From Pleurodeles waltl (lineage: Eukaryota > Chordata > Amphibia > Caudata > Salamandridae): a DNA stretch of 64,000 nt. The DNA is taken from NCBI RefSeq assembly GCF_031143425.1, contig NC_090444.1, forward strand, positions 1,537,218,782 through 1,537,282,781, written 5' to 3'. A program made the position numbers and the translations under genes. The notes under the pieces were generated by a model, which saw only the letters and a list, made by a program, of their open reading frames with translations, was not told the DNA's origin and did not search any database. Shown piece after piece: positions 23,845 through 32,535 of this stretch (position 1 is its first letter; each line of letters starts with the position of its first letter).

Positions 23845-24357
23845 AAAGAAAGGAGAGTAAACGGTGTATTAAAATTGGCTCTGAACACCAAATGTCTTTA
23901 ATACTATATATAGGAGTCAGGCCAAGATTAAAAACACCCTTAGTGTTAGGATCGAGTATTTCTCCTCCTTTCCTCACTTTATGCTAAGGAGTGTGGGGCA
24001 CATTATTCCCCTTTAGACTCCTTGATTCATTTTTTAATCTTGGCCTGACTCCTATATATAGTATTAAAGACATTTGGTGTTCAGAGCCAATTTTAATACA
24101 CCGTTTACTCTCCTTTCTTTTCACCATACATTATCACACTTCACTGACTCTACTTGATCAGTAACATCATTTTCGGTCATAGAGCCTACCACCTTTCGAG
24201 TGGTGGCCCGTCGGATATTGCAGTGCCGGTCCGGCAAGGAGTCAACCCGATGATGATGCTCAGCATCGTAATTGATGCTTGAGGGTACTCCTAATGACAC
24301 TAATTGCCCGTGATGATTAACGTAGGCAGACATTCCTGGAACAGTATACTTTTTGTT
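23608..24357. repeat. Large near-perfect inverted repeat (hairpin)
   Basis: The left arm (about 23608-23934) and right arm (about 24030-24357) are reverse complements over about 327 bp, around a 95-bp non-repeated loop. By eye I find only two mismatches (CCCAGG versus TCCAGG near the outer ends; CTCGCC versus CTTGCC mid-arm). A 13-bp direct repeat, TGTTTGTAGATGC, occurs at 23528-23540 and at 24354-24366, the latter abutting the right arm. Transcription through it would give a long fold-back RNA. It has no recognisable transposon family signature. Confidence 0.95.
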
Positions 24358-24576
24358 TGTAGATGCGACCGAGTTGGCAGAAGCAAGAACAGTGTGCTGT
24401 TTGAGAATAGCTATGCTTCCTCGTTTTTCGAAATCGTTCCTTTGACAAGAGGACATACCATCAACGCTTTTCACAAGAATAGCAAAACGCTTTTTCCTCC
24501 GGCTTAGCACACTGCACTTAACCATTCTGCCCAGCAGATACAAACCCATCTTCAGAAAAAAATTACTTCCCTTCAC
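24121..24576 (-). CDS. Unrecognised open frame in right arm, extending outward
   Basis: This frame has 151 codons. Its first 74 codons lie outside the repeat (24576-24355): hydrophobic, then basic (SRRKKRFAILVK), then CQRNDFEKRGSIAILKQH. The last 77 lie in the arm and match the left-arm frame almost exactly. As it reads continuously into unique flank, it is the better candidate for the original copy, with the left arm a mirrored duplicate. The function is unknown, and the frame could still be chance. Confidence 0.3.
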   Translation of the reverse strand: MKGSNFFLKMGLYLLGRMVKCSVLSRRKKRFAILVKSVDGMSSCQRNDFEKRGSIAILKQHTVLASANSVASTNKKYTVPGMSAYVNHHGQLVSLGVPSSINYDAEHHHRVDSLPDRHCNIRRATTRKVVGSMTENDVTDQVESVKCDNVW

Positions 24577-25350
24577 ATTTTGTTTTCTGATCTACATCAA
24601 AACTTACAGTGCTTCTTTATTGATTGCTATGTAATAACCACCTATATGTAATCCGAGGAAATGTTGTGAAGCACACTAAACTAGCATTACTGAGTGTGCC
24701 CAATTTACAAACCATGTTATGCCACAATTCACAAACCCTGTTTGGATGACTAACATGAACTTAGAAGTTGATCAAATGCAGTCACATCATTAAATTCTAC
24801 ATCCTCATTCACATATTGAGGATTTGTGGAAATTTACGACAGTCGGAATATCTGCTAGTTTGTATAAATTCCACTGGTATACATTTAACATTAAGGGCAG
24901 GAAAACATTTACGACTGCTCTTGAAAACGACAGTAGCACCTGCATTACGAGGGTTCAAAAGGGAAGAAAACGTCTGTTTAGTTAATAGGGCTGTTGGGGT
25001 AACTGGTTTCTCCTCAAGGAAGATTTTTTTTTAAACAAAAAAAATGCATATATACATTTCTACATGATTTGCATATGCAGATCTTTCATCAGTCGAAAAT
25101 CTGCCTGAGCAATATTTCCTTAGTAGTAGCACTTCTGGAAATCTCACAGCTCAACAGAAACAGGTTATGAGAGAACAATATATCCAGGCGTTGACATACA
25201 TTATTAGAAATAGTGGAAATAAAAAAACATTACATAATCGATGTTTGTACTGAAACATAAACACAACTCTGATGGAATAGATTGTGGAAATACGGGGCGT
25301 GATCCTGGAAATGAGGAATTAGACACGTCTTTTTAGTTATGAGCCAATTC
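24577..25350. other. Anonymous DNA
   Basis: AT-rich; nothing recognised apart from the last 5 bases, which belong to a target-site duplication (25351-25355). Confidence 0.4.
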
Positions 25351-26410
25351 CTGGTTGTTAGACTTTTCATCCTTGGCGTGGTCTCCCTTAACTTTTTGCC
25401 TCTGTTCCCCAGGTTGTTGATGTGTGCTGGACTCTGATTTTATTGTTATTGTTACTCTGGGCACTTTACCACTGCTAACCAGTGCTAAAGTGCAAGTGCT
25501 CCTGTTTAAAATGTGTACGTAATTGGTTCTCCATGATTGGCATATTTGTTTTACTGTTAAGTCCCTAGTAAAGTGCACTAGAGGTGCCCAGGGCCTGTAA
25601 ATCAAATGCTACTAGTGGGCCTGCAGCACTGGTTGTGCCACCCACATAAGTAGCTCTGTAATCATGTCTCAGACCTGCCACTGCAGTGTCTGTGTGTGTA
25701 TTTTTACACTGTAAATTCGACTTGGCAAGTGTACCCACTTGCCAGGCCTAAACCTTCCCTTTTCTTACATGTAAGGCACCCCTAAGGTAGGCCCTAGGAA
25801 GCCCCAAGGGCAGGGTGCAGTGTATGGATAAGGTAGGACATATAGTAATGTGGTTTATATGTCCTGACAGTGAAATACTGCTAAATTCGTTTTTCACTGT
25901 TGGCAAGGACTGTCTCTCTCATAGGATAATATGGGGGCTACCTTTAAATATGATTAAAGCGTAGATTCCCCTAGAGAGTAGATGGACATGTGGAGTTTGG
26001 GGTCCCTGAGCTCACAATTTAAAAATACATCTTTTAGTAAAGTTGATTTTAAGATTGTGCGTTTGAAAATGCCACTTTTAGAAAGTGAGCATTTTCTTGC
26101 TTAAACCATTCTGTGACTCTGCCTTGTTTGTGGATTCCCTGTCTGGGTCAGTTTGACAGTTGGGTTGTTTTTCACCTCACACCAGACAGTGACACAAAGG
26201 GAGCTGGGGTGTAACCTGCATTTCCTGATTAGCCATCTCTGCTAGGAGAGAGGGGTGGAGTGGTCACTCTCATCTGAAAGGACTGTGCCTGCCTATAACA
26301 ATGCCGGCTCCAACCCCCTGGTGTGTGTCTGAGGCCTTGCCTGGGCAAGGCAGGATTTCACAAGTAGGTGTGAGTCCCCTTTGAAGAAAGGTGACTTCAA
26401 AGACTAAAAT

Positions 26411-26420
26411 GGGTATAAGA
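26411..26420 (+). promoter_or_regulatory. Putative LTR TATA box
   Basis: GGGTATAAGA is repeated at the same place in LTR2 (near 33590) and LTR3 (near 40787). A similar TATAAG/TATAAAT word sits at the matching place in the diverged LTRs at 21173 (near 22175) and 61305 (near 61851). Conservation across diverged copies supports a real core promoter; no transcript data are available. Confidence 0.55.
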
Positions 26421-26789
26421 AGGGCACCCAAATCTACAGACTTTAGAAACACTTCTGGAATCAAGAGGAACCTCTGCCTGGAGAAGAGCTGTTAGCTGAG
26501 GAGGAAGTGCTGCCCTGCCTGTGACTGTGCTTTGTGGAGCTTTCCTGCAGTGCTGCTTCTGCCAGAGTAAGAGGGCAAAGACTGGACTTTGTGTGCCTTC
26601 CATCTTGAGAAGAAATCTCCAAGGGCTTGATCTAGAGCTTGCCTCCTGTTGTTTGAAGTCTCAGGGACAGCAAAGACTTCTCTCTGCCAGCACCTGGAGT
26701 CTCTGGAGAGACTCCTACTCTGCCCTGTGGTGCCCATCCAGTTCCTGGGACCCTGAAAGGAGAAGCTGGCAGCCTAAAGACAAGAAAAT

Positions 26790-27080
26790 CCACGCACAGA
26801 GCGCCTTGCGGGGAAAAGATCGACGCGAATCCGATCTGCGGCTGAAAAACGACGCGCCGCCCGCTCCGCAGCTGAGAAACGACGCTCGCAGGAAACGCGA
26901 CCGAAGAATCGACGCACGGAGCAGGAGAAACGACGCGCAGCATCGCTGACGGAGGCTGGGAGATCGCAACCTGCGCGGCTGGACCTTCGACTCATTGTGC
27001 GGCTGGATTTTTGACTCGAGTACCGCCGTGCAGAGTTATTTTCGACGCACGCCCGCCCGTGCGGGGTTATTTTTGACGCA
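26790..27080 (+). promoter_or_regulatory. CpG-dense GACGC array in LTR
   Basis: Seven GACGC words, several as AACGACGC or TCGACGC, cluster in under 300 bases of otherwise CpG-poor DNA. The other two LTRs carry the same array, and the minus-strand solo LTRs have complementary GCGTCG/GCGTTG words in the matching part. It may be a leader, a protein-binding array or simply unmethylated young sequence; the role is unknown. Confidence 0.4.
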
Positions 27081-27457
27081 CACCAGGTACATTTTCACTC
27101 TAGCCGCGCTAGTGTATTTTTAAAACTACTTAAAGACTCTTTTTGATTTTAAATTAATAACTTGACTTGTGTATGGTGGATTTTTGTCGTTTTGGTCTTG
27201 TTTTGTTTAGATAAATATTTCCTATTTTTCTAAATCTGTGTTGTGTCATTTTGTAGTGTTTTCATTAAGTTACTGTGTGTGTTGGTACAAATACTTTACG
27301 CCTAGCACTCTGAGGTTAAGCCTACTGCTCTGCCAAGCTACCAAGGGGGTAAGCAGGGGTTAGCTGAGGGTGATTCTCTTTTACCCTGACTAGAGTGAGG
27401 GTCTTTGCTTGAACAGGGGGCAACCTGACTGTCAACCAAGGACCCCATTTCTAACAT

Positions 27458-27475
27458 TGGTGATCAGCGGTCGGG
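27458..27475 (+). promoter_or_regulatory. Putative primer binding site, copy 1
   Basis: One base after the LTR end comes TGGTGATCAGCGGTCGGG, beginning with the TGG that pairs with a tRNA CCA end. The same words follow LTR2 (from 34637). I could not match it to a specific tRNA from memory. Confidence 0.6.
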
Positions 27476-27713
27476 ATTTGGACTTGTATTTGTGCTTGAC
27501 ATACAGTAATTAAGTGTACACTACTGTTTGAGTTCAGACCACTACGTGACCACATACTACTAGTCTTGTGATTTTTGTTTTTTTCTATTTGGACTGTTTT
27601 TGCTCTGCATTCAGTTTCTTTTTTTCGCTGATCCGGTGATTGACTTTTCTGGAACTTCATTTGAGAACTTGCTTTTCTGCATTTGGAACTTTGCACTCTT
27701 TTAACCTTTTATC

Positions 27714-28805
27714 ATGTCTCTACTTGGAGATGCACCAGTTGAAGCTGTTTTTGACCTGAAGCAATTGGATAGTTATAACAAGGCTCAGCTAAAGCAGTTT
27801 TGTAAAGATTTTGGTTGTCCCATTAAGAGCTCTTCCAAGAAGGATGAGCTGAAAAAGGCGCTGAGGGCCTGGGTGACAACCAGAAGCACTGGAGGGCACA
27901 CTGAGGATGAGGAGGATGAGGATGAGGAGAGAGAGCAATCAGTACAGAATGGTATATTGGGGGGGCCTGTTATTCCCAGGGAAGGAGTCTCTAGGGCAAG
28001 TAGCAGTGTATCCTCCAAGGGTCTGACACCTGAAGAGTTACAGGACAGACAGGCAGAGAGGGAGTACCAATTGGAGTTGAAAAAGCTCAGTCTAGAGATG
28101 GAACAGAGAAAGCTGGCCATTGAGGAAAGGAAGTTAGCCATGGCTCATGAGCTCAGTTTAAAAGAGATAGATCAGAGGAGTCAGTCCAGTAGAGATGGTG
28201 GCAGCAATCCTACAGTGCAGCCTGAGAGAAGGGTACACATCCCAAAAGACCTTGTGAGGGATTATAAGAGGGATGATGATATCTGCTTGTGGTTCAAGGG
28301 TTATGAGTCAGCTCTCCACATGAACCTGGTCCCTGAAGCTCATTGGGGGGCAGCCCTGTGGAAGCATTTTGAGGCAGAGGGGAGGGACACACTGACAGCC
28401 TTAGGGGATGCTCAGGATCTCACCTACCCTGTCATGAAGGAGGCCTTACTTACCAGGTATGGTCTCACCCCTGAGCAGTACAAGGAGAAGTTTAGATCCT
28501 ACAAGAGAAAGGAATCCCAAACATGGTTGGAATGTGTTGATTCTTTTTGCAGGTCACTGGATGGTTGGGTGAAGGGCAGTAAGGTAAACACGTATGAGGG
28601 GCTTTACAATTTAATTGCTTGGGAGCACTTGTACAGTTTATGTTTTCCAGAGCTGCGCCAGCACCTCATTGACAGCAAGCTGACTGACCCCAGGAAGCTT
28701 GCACAGGAAGCGGACCGCTGGGAGAGCACCAGGGTCCAAAAGAGGTATGGGGGAGACCACGCCAAGGGTGGTCAGGGTCCCTCTCAGAAGAAAGGGGGGG
28801 GGTAA
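27714..28805 (+). CDS. Gmr1-like gag, copy 1 (truncated by frameshift)
   Basis: Gag forms the intracellular particle. The ATG at 27714 follows a 257-base leader. Residues about 12-52 resemble a SAP domain (LKQLDSYNKAQLKQFCKDFG). Residues about 103-157 are a charged coiled coil. Residues about 250-340 resemble the SCAN fold (PEQYKEKFRSYKRKESQTWL, then LYSLCFPELRQHLIDSKL). SCAN domains of zinc-finger genes are held to derive from gags of Gmr1-like elements. A nine-G run (28794-28802; eight in copy 2) adds one base, so the frame stops at 28803-28805 just before the zinc knuckle. A 19-bp deletion shortly after brings the zinc knuckle back into the original frame number. Confidence 0.85.
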   Translation: MSLLGDAPVEAVFDLKQLDSYNKAQLKQFCKDFGCPIKSSSKKDELKKALRAWVTTRSTGGHTEDEEDEDEEREQSVQNGILGGPVIPREGVSRASSSVSSKGLTPEELQDRQAEREYQLELKKLSLEMEQRKLAIEERKLAMAHELSLKEIDQRSQSSRDGGSNPTVQPERRVHIPKDLVRDYKRDDDICLWFKGYESALHMNLVPEAHWGAALWKHFEAEGRDTLTALGDAQDLTYPVMKEALLTRYGLTPEQYKEKFRSYKRKESQTWLECVDSFCRSLDGWVKGSKVNTYEGLYNLIAWEHLYSLCFPELRQHLIDSKLTDPRKLAQEADRWESTRVQKRYGGDHAKGGQGPSQKKGGG

Positions 28806-28871
28806 GGGCAAACAGGGGGAGTTCTCTAAAGGGCCCCAAATTCCCAACCCCCCAGTGAAAAGAAGCCATGG

Positions 28872-31800
28872 TTGTCCAAAGGGAAGCCAGTGGCAGGTGG
28901 TCCCCCACGTAAGTGCTATGCATGTGACCAGGTGGGTCATGTGAGGGGGGACCCCAAATGCCCCAGAAGTACACAGGCACCCACTGGTGCACCGTCCCAG
29001 GGTTTGGCCAGTGTAGCGCTTGGGGAGGAGTTGGTTTCAGGTGGGTGGGAACCAGCAGAAATGACCCTTGTCTCACTAGGGGACAGTGAGATGGTCCAGA
29101 GAAACCTAGTGCCTGATAACAGTAAGAAGTACAGGCAATGGGTGACCATCAATGGACAGAGGGTAGAGGCTCTGAGAGACACAGGAGCCAGTGTGACTAC
29201 AGTGAGGAGTCACCTGGTGTCTGAAGAGCAGATTGATCCCCGGGTACTTCACCAAGTAGTTGCGGTAGACAACTCTGAGCGCCTCTGCAGAGTGGCGCAG
29301 GTTCCCTTTGAATGGGGGGGGGTCTCAGGTTCCTGGAAAGTAGCTGTGAGTCCAACCATGCCTGTTGATTGTTTGCTAGGTAACGACCTGGAGGATTCCC
29401 CTTGGAAGGAGGTGGAACACAGGTCTCACTTGGAGATGTTGGGTCTGCCTGGGTGGGTATGCGTATCCACCCGGTCTATGGCAGCCAATCAGGGTAGTCA
29501 AGAGCCCCTGGAGCCTGAAACAGTGGCCCAGGGGACCGCCAAGAAGAGGAAGGGCAGGGGGCGCGGGAAACCGGCCCCAGAAGTTCCCACGGTCCGGGAG
29601 GAGGCAGAGCCTGAGGGTGATGCCCCGGAGCCTACAGGGGAACAGGTGGCTGAACTGGGGGAGGTCCCTGAGCTGTCACAGTGGCAGCAGGAAGGGGGAC
29701 CCACCAGGGAAGCATTCTGCACAGCGCAGAAGGAGTGCCCTACTCTTGAGGGGCTGCGGCAGCAGGCTGCAGCCCAGGCGGCTGGCGAGGCGCCAGGTAC
29801 TCACCTGATTTACTGGGAGGATGGCCTCCTGTATAGTGAGCCTAAGGTTCCTGAGCCTGGGTCAGCTCGTATGCTGGTGGTACCCCAGTGCTTCCGGGCC
29901 TTACTACTGGGTTTGGCTCATGATGTGCCTTTGGCAGGACATCTAGGGCAGGACAAGACCTATAAGAGGCTTGTCTCCCACTTTTACTGGCCCTTGATGC
30001 ACAAGCAGTCAGCTGCTTATTGTAGGTCTTGTCGGACTTGTCAGGCAAGTGGCAAGAGTGGGGGGAAATGCAAAGCTCCCCTCCAACCTTTACCTGTAGT
30101 CAGTACTCCCTATGAAAGGGTAGGAATTGACATTGTGGGGCCTCTGGATCTCAAGACAGCCATGGGCAACAGGTTCATCCTGGTCTTGGTGGACCATGCC
30201 ACCCGGTACCCAGAAGCCATTCCTCTAAGGATGGTCACTGCCCCCGTGGTGGGATGTGCCTTGATGGGAGTTTTTACCCGCATGGGGTTCCCCAAGGAGG
30301 TGGTATCTGATAGGGGTACAAACTTCATATCCACTTATATGAAGTCTCTGTGGAAGGTGTGTGGGGTAACCTACAAGTTCACCACCCCTTACCACCCCCA
30401 AAGTAATGGTCTGGTTGAGAGATTCAACCGCACCTTGAAAGGCATGATTCAGGGCCTGTCAGAGCCCTTGAGGCGTAAGTGGGACGTCCTCTTGCCATGC
30501 CTTCTGTTCGCTTACAGGGAGGTGCCTCAAAAGGGACTTGGCTTTAGCCCCTTTGAGCTCATCTATGGCCACCCTGTGAGGGGACCGCTCAGTCTGGTGA
30601 AGGAGGCTTTGGAGAAAGCTCCTAGTAAACCACCCCAGGATGTATTTAGCTACATGCTGGCACTAAGAAACCAGACTGCCCGCTTCAGGAGTCTCGCTCA
30701 GGAGAACCTGGAAGCAAGCCAGGAGGATATGAAACGGTGGTACGACCAGAATGCCACTCTGGTTGAGTTTGAGCCTGGACAAAAAGTGTGGGTCATGGCA
30801 CCAGTGGAGCCTAGGGCTCTCCAAGATAAGTGGACTGGGCCTTTTGAGGTGGTGGAAAGAAAGATCGAGGTCACCTATCTGGTAGACTTGCAATCCCCCA
30901 GGAACCCTTTGAGGGTCCTACATGTCAACCGCCTCAAACCACACTTTGAGCGAACTGAGCTATCCATGCTCCTAGCGACAGATGACGGGGTGGAGGAAGA
31001 GAGTGAGCCTCTTCCTGACCTCCTGTCTGCAGGAGAGAAAGATGGGTCTGTGGAGGGAGTGATCCTCTCCCCCTCCCTGACTGAGGAACAGCAGAGGGAC
31101 TGTCGCCACGCGCTGGGACAGTTCGCCTCGCTGTTTTCCCTGATCCCAGGAGTCACACACCTGTGCACACATGATGTGGACACTGGGGACAGTACACCTG
31201 TTAAACATAAGGTTTACAGGGTGACTGACAGGGTCAGGGCTTGCATTAAGGAGGAAGTCTCCAAAATGTTAACCCTAGGGGTTATTGAGCGCTCCAGCAG
31301 TCCTTGGGCCAGCCCAGTGGTCTTGGTCCCAAAGGCTGCTGCTCCTGGTGCCACTCCAGAACTTAGGTTCTGTGTGGACTACCGGGGTCTCAATGCGGTC
31401 AGTAAGACTGACGCACACCCCATCCCCCGAGCTGATGAGCTCATTGATCGGTTAGGAGCTGCCAAGTACCTCAGTACGTTTGATTTAACATCTGGGTACT
31501 GGCAGATTGCCTTAACTGAGGGGGCAAAGGAGAGGTCAGCATTCTCTACCCCAGATGGGCACTTCCACTTCAATGTGATGCCCTTTGGGATGAAGAACGC
31601 TCCTGCCACCTTTCAGAGGTTGGTCAACCAGGTGTTGGCAGGACTGGATGAGTTCAGTGCCGCCTACCTGGATGACATTGCTGTGTTTAGTTCCACATGG
31701 GAGGAACACCTGCAACACCTCTGGAGAGTGTTAGAGGCCCTGCAGAAGGCAGGCCTCACTATTAAGGCGAGCAAGTGCCAAATAGGGCAGGGTTCTGTAG

Positions 31801-32504
31801 TGTACTTAGGACACCAGGTGGGGAGTGGCCAGGTGGCACCCCTACAGCCTAAGATTGATACAATTCTGGCTTGGGAGCCTCCCAAGACCCAGACTGAAGT
31901 GAGAGCCTTTTTAGGTCTCACAGGATATTACCGGAGGTTTGTTAAGGGATATGGTACCATTGTTACCCCCTTAACTGAGTTGACTTCCAAGAAGCAACCC
32001 AAGAAAGTGATCTGGACAGAGGCTTGCCAGAACGCTTTTGATGCCCTGAGGGCTGCCATGTGCACAGCACCTGTGCTGAAGGCACCTGACTACTCCAAGG
32101 AGTTTGTTGTGCAAACAGACACCTCAGAGCATGGTATTGGAGCAGTACTCTCACAGCTTAATGAAGAGGGCCTAGATCAACCCGTAGCCTTCATTAGCAG
32201 GAGGTTACTACCCAGGGAACGTAGGTGGAGTGCTATAGAACGCGAAGCGTTTGCTGTGGTCTGGGCACTGAAGAAGCTAAGACCCTACTTGTTTGGGACT
32301 CACTTCCGAGTTCAGACCGACCACAGGCCCCTCAGATGGTTAATGCAGATGAGGGGTGAGAATCCAAAACTGTTGAGGTGGTCCATTTCCCTACAGGGGA
32401 TGGACTTTACGGTGGAACATCGTCCTGGTACAGAGCACGCCAATGCTGATGGTCTGTCCAGGTTCTTCCGCCTTAGTGATGAGAACTCCCATGAGGTTGG
32501 GTAG
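28872..32504 (+). CDS. Gmr1-like pol, copy 1: zinc knuckle, protease, integrase, RT, RNase H (open)
   Basis: This 1210-codon open frame starts at a non-ATG codon because it continues gag; no separate start is needed. Domains by residue: CCHC-like knuckle 15-30 (spacing C-x2-C-x4-H-x6-C); protease DTGAS at 103; H2C2 zinc finger about 345-395 (GHLGQDKTYKRL, CRSCRTCQ); integrase core with D near 420 (GIDIVGPLD), D near 479 (VVSDRGTNF) and E near 516 (NGLVERFNR); GPF module near 655; RT with FDLTSGYWQI and YLDDIAVFS near 932; RNase H from about 1081 (VQTDTSEHG, QTDHRPLRW, HANADGLSR). Integrase precedes RT, the reverse of ordinary Gypsy and diagnostic of the Gmr1-like group. No catalytic residue appears lost. 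No env follows. Confidence 0.93.
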   Translation: MSKGKPVAGGPPRKCYACDQVGHVRGDPKCPRSTQAPTGAPSQGLASVALGEELVSGGWEPAEMTLVSLGDSEMVQRNLVPDNSKKYRQWVTINGQRVEALRDTGASVTTVRSHLVSEEQIDPRVLHQVVAVDNSERLCRVAQVPFEWGGVSGSWKVAVSPTMPVDCLLGNDLEDSPWKEVEHRSHLEMLGLPGWVCVSTRSMAANQGSQEPLEPETVAQGTAKKRKGRGRGKPAPEVPTVREEAEPEGDAPEPTGEQVAELGEVPELSQWQQEGGPTREAFCTAQKECPTLEGLRQQAAAQAAGEAPGTHLIYWEDGLLYSEPKVPEPGSARMLVVPQCFRALLLGLAHDVPLAGHLGQDKTYKRLVSHFYWPLMHKQSAAYCRSCRTCQASGKSGGKCKAPLQPLPVVSTPYERVGIDIVGPLDLKTAMGNRFILVLVDHATRYPEAIPLRMVTAPVVGCALMGVFTRMGFPKEVVSDRGTNFISTYMKSLWKVCGVTYKFTTPYHPQSNGLVERFNRTLKGMIQGLSEPLRRKWDVLLPCLLFAYREVPQKGLGFSPFELIYGHPVRGPLSLVKEALEKAPSKPPQDVFSYMLALRNQTARFRSLAQENLEASQEDMKRWYDQNATLVEFEPGQKVWVMAPVEPRALQDKWTGPFEVVERKIEVTYLVDLQSPRNPLRVLHVNRLKPHFERTELSMLLATDDGVEEESEPLPDLLSAGEKDGSVEGVILSPSLTEEQQRDCRHALGQFASLFSLIPGVTHLCTHDVDTGDSTPVKHKVYRVTDRVRACIKEEVSKMLTLGVIERSSSPWASPVVLVPKAAAPGATPELRFCVDYRGLNAVSKTDAHPIPRADELIDRLGAAKYLSTFDLTSGYWQIALTEGAKERSAFSTPDGHFHFNVMPFGMKNAPATFQRLVNQVLAGLDEFSAAYLDDIAVFSSTWEEHLQHLWRVLEALQKAGLTIKASKCQIGQGSVVYLGHQVGSGQVAPLQPKIDTILAWEPPKTQTEVRAFLGLTGYYRRFVKGYGTIVTPLTELTSKKQPKKVIWTEACQNAFDALRAAMCTAPVLKAPDYSKEFVVQTDTSEHGIGAVLSQLNEEGLDQPVAFISRRLLPRERRWSAIEREAFAVVWALKKLRPYLFGTHFRVQTDHRPLRWLMQMRGENPKLLRWSISLQGMDFTVEHRPGTEHANADGLSRFFRLSDENSHEVG

Positions 32505-32519
32505 TTGCTCCCCACTTTT

Positions 32520-32535
32520 AGCTGGGGGGGACACG
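32520..32535 (+). promoter_or_regulatory. Putative polypurine tract, copy 1
   Basis: AGCTGGGGGGGACACG lies immediately before the LTR2 TGTTAGAC start; the G-run would prime plus-strand synthesis. The same sequence precedes LTR3 (about 39716-39731). Confidence 0.6.

Larger units (their letters stand above)
25356..27456 (+). repeat. LTR 1 (5' LTR)
   Basis: Length 2101 bp, TG...CA ends. It contains a TATA-like GGGTATAAGA at 26411-26420 and, about 370-650 bases downstream, a CpG-dense stretch with repeated GACGC (26790-27080). It has several private differences from LTR2 and LTR3 (for example TTGGCAAGG where the others have TTGCAAGG), consistent with longer separation or conversion between LTR2 and LTR3. 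Confidence 0.95.

Noticed and set aside
23608..24357. Inverted repeat as DIRS or Polinton termini
   Set aside because: No DIRS or Polinton genes or end motifs lie beside it, the arms do not match the DIRS termini at 47531, and the loop is only 95 bp.
26521..26949. 142-codon frame repeated in LTR1 and, at 33700 and 40896, in the other LTRs
   Set aside because: It lies in the LTR across the CpG-dense region, and the older LTRs do not keep it. It is kept in three copies only because the LTRs are nearly identical.
28638..29076. Antisense open frames opposite Gmr1 gag-pol
   Set aside because: They are shadows of the coding strand; domain motifs and frame conservation belong to the plus strand.
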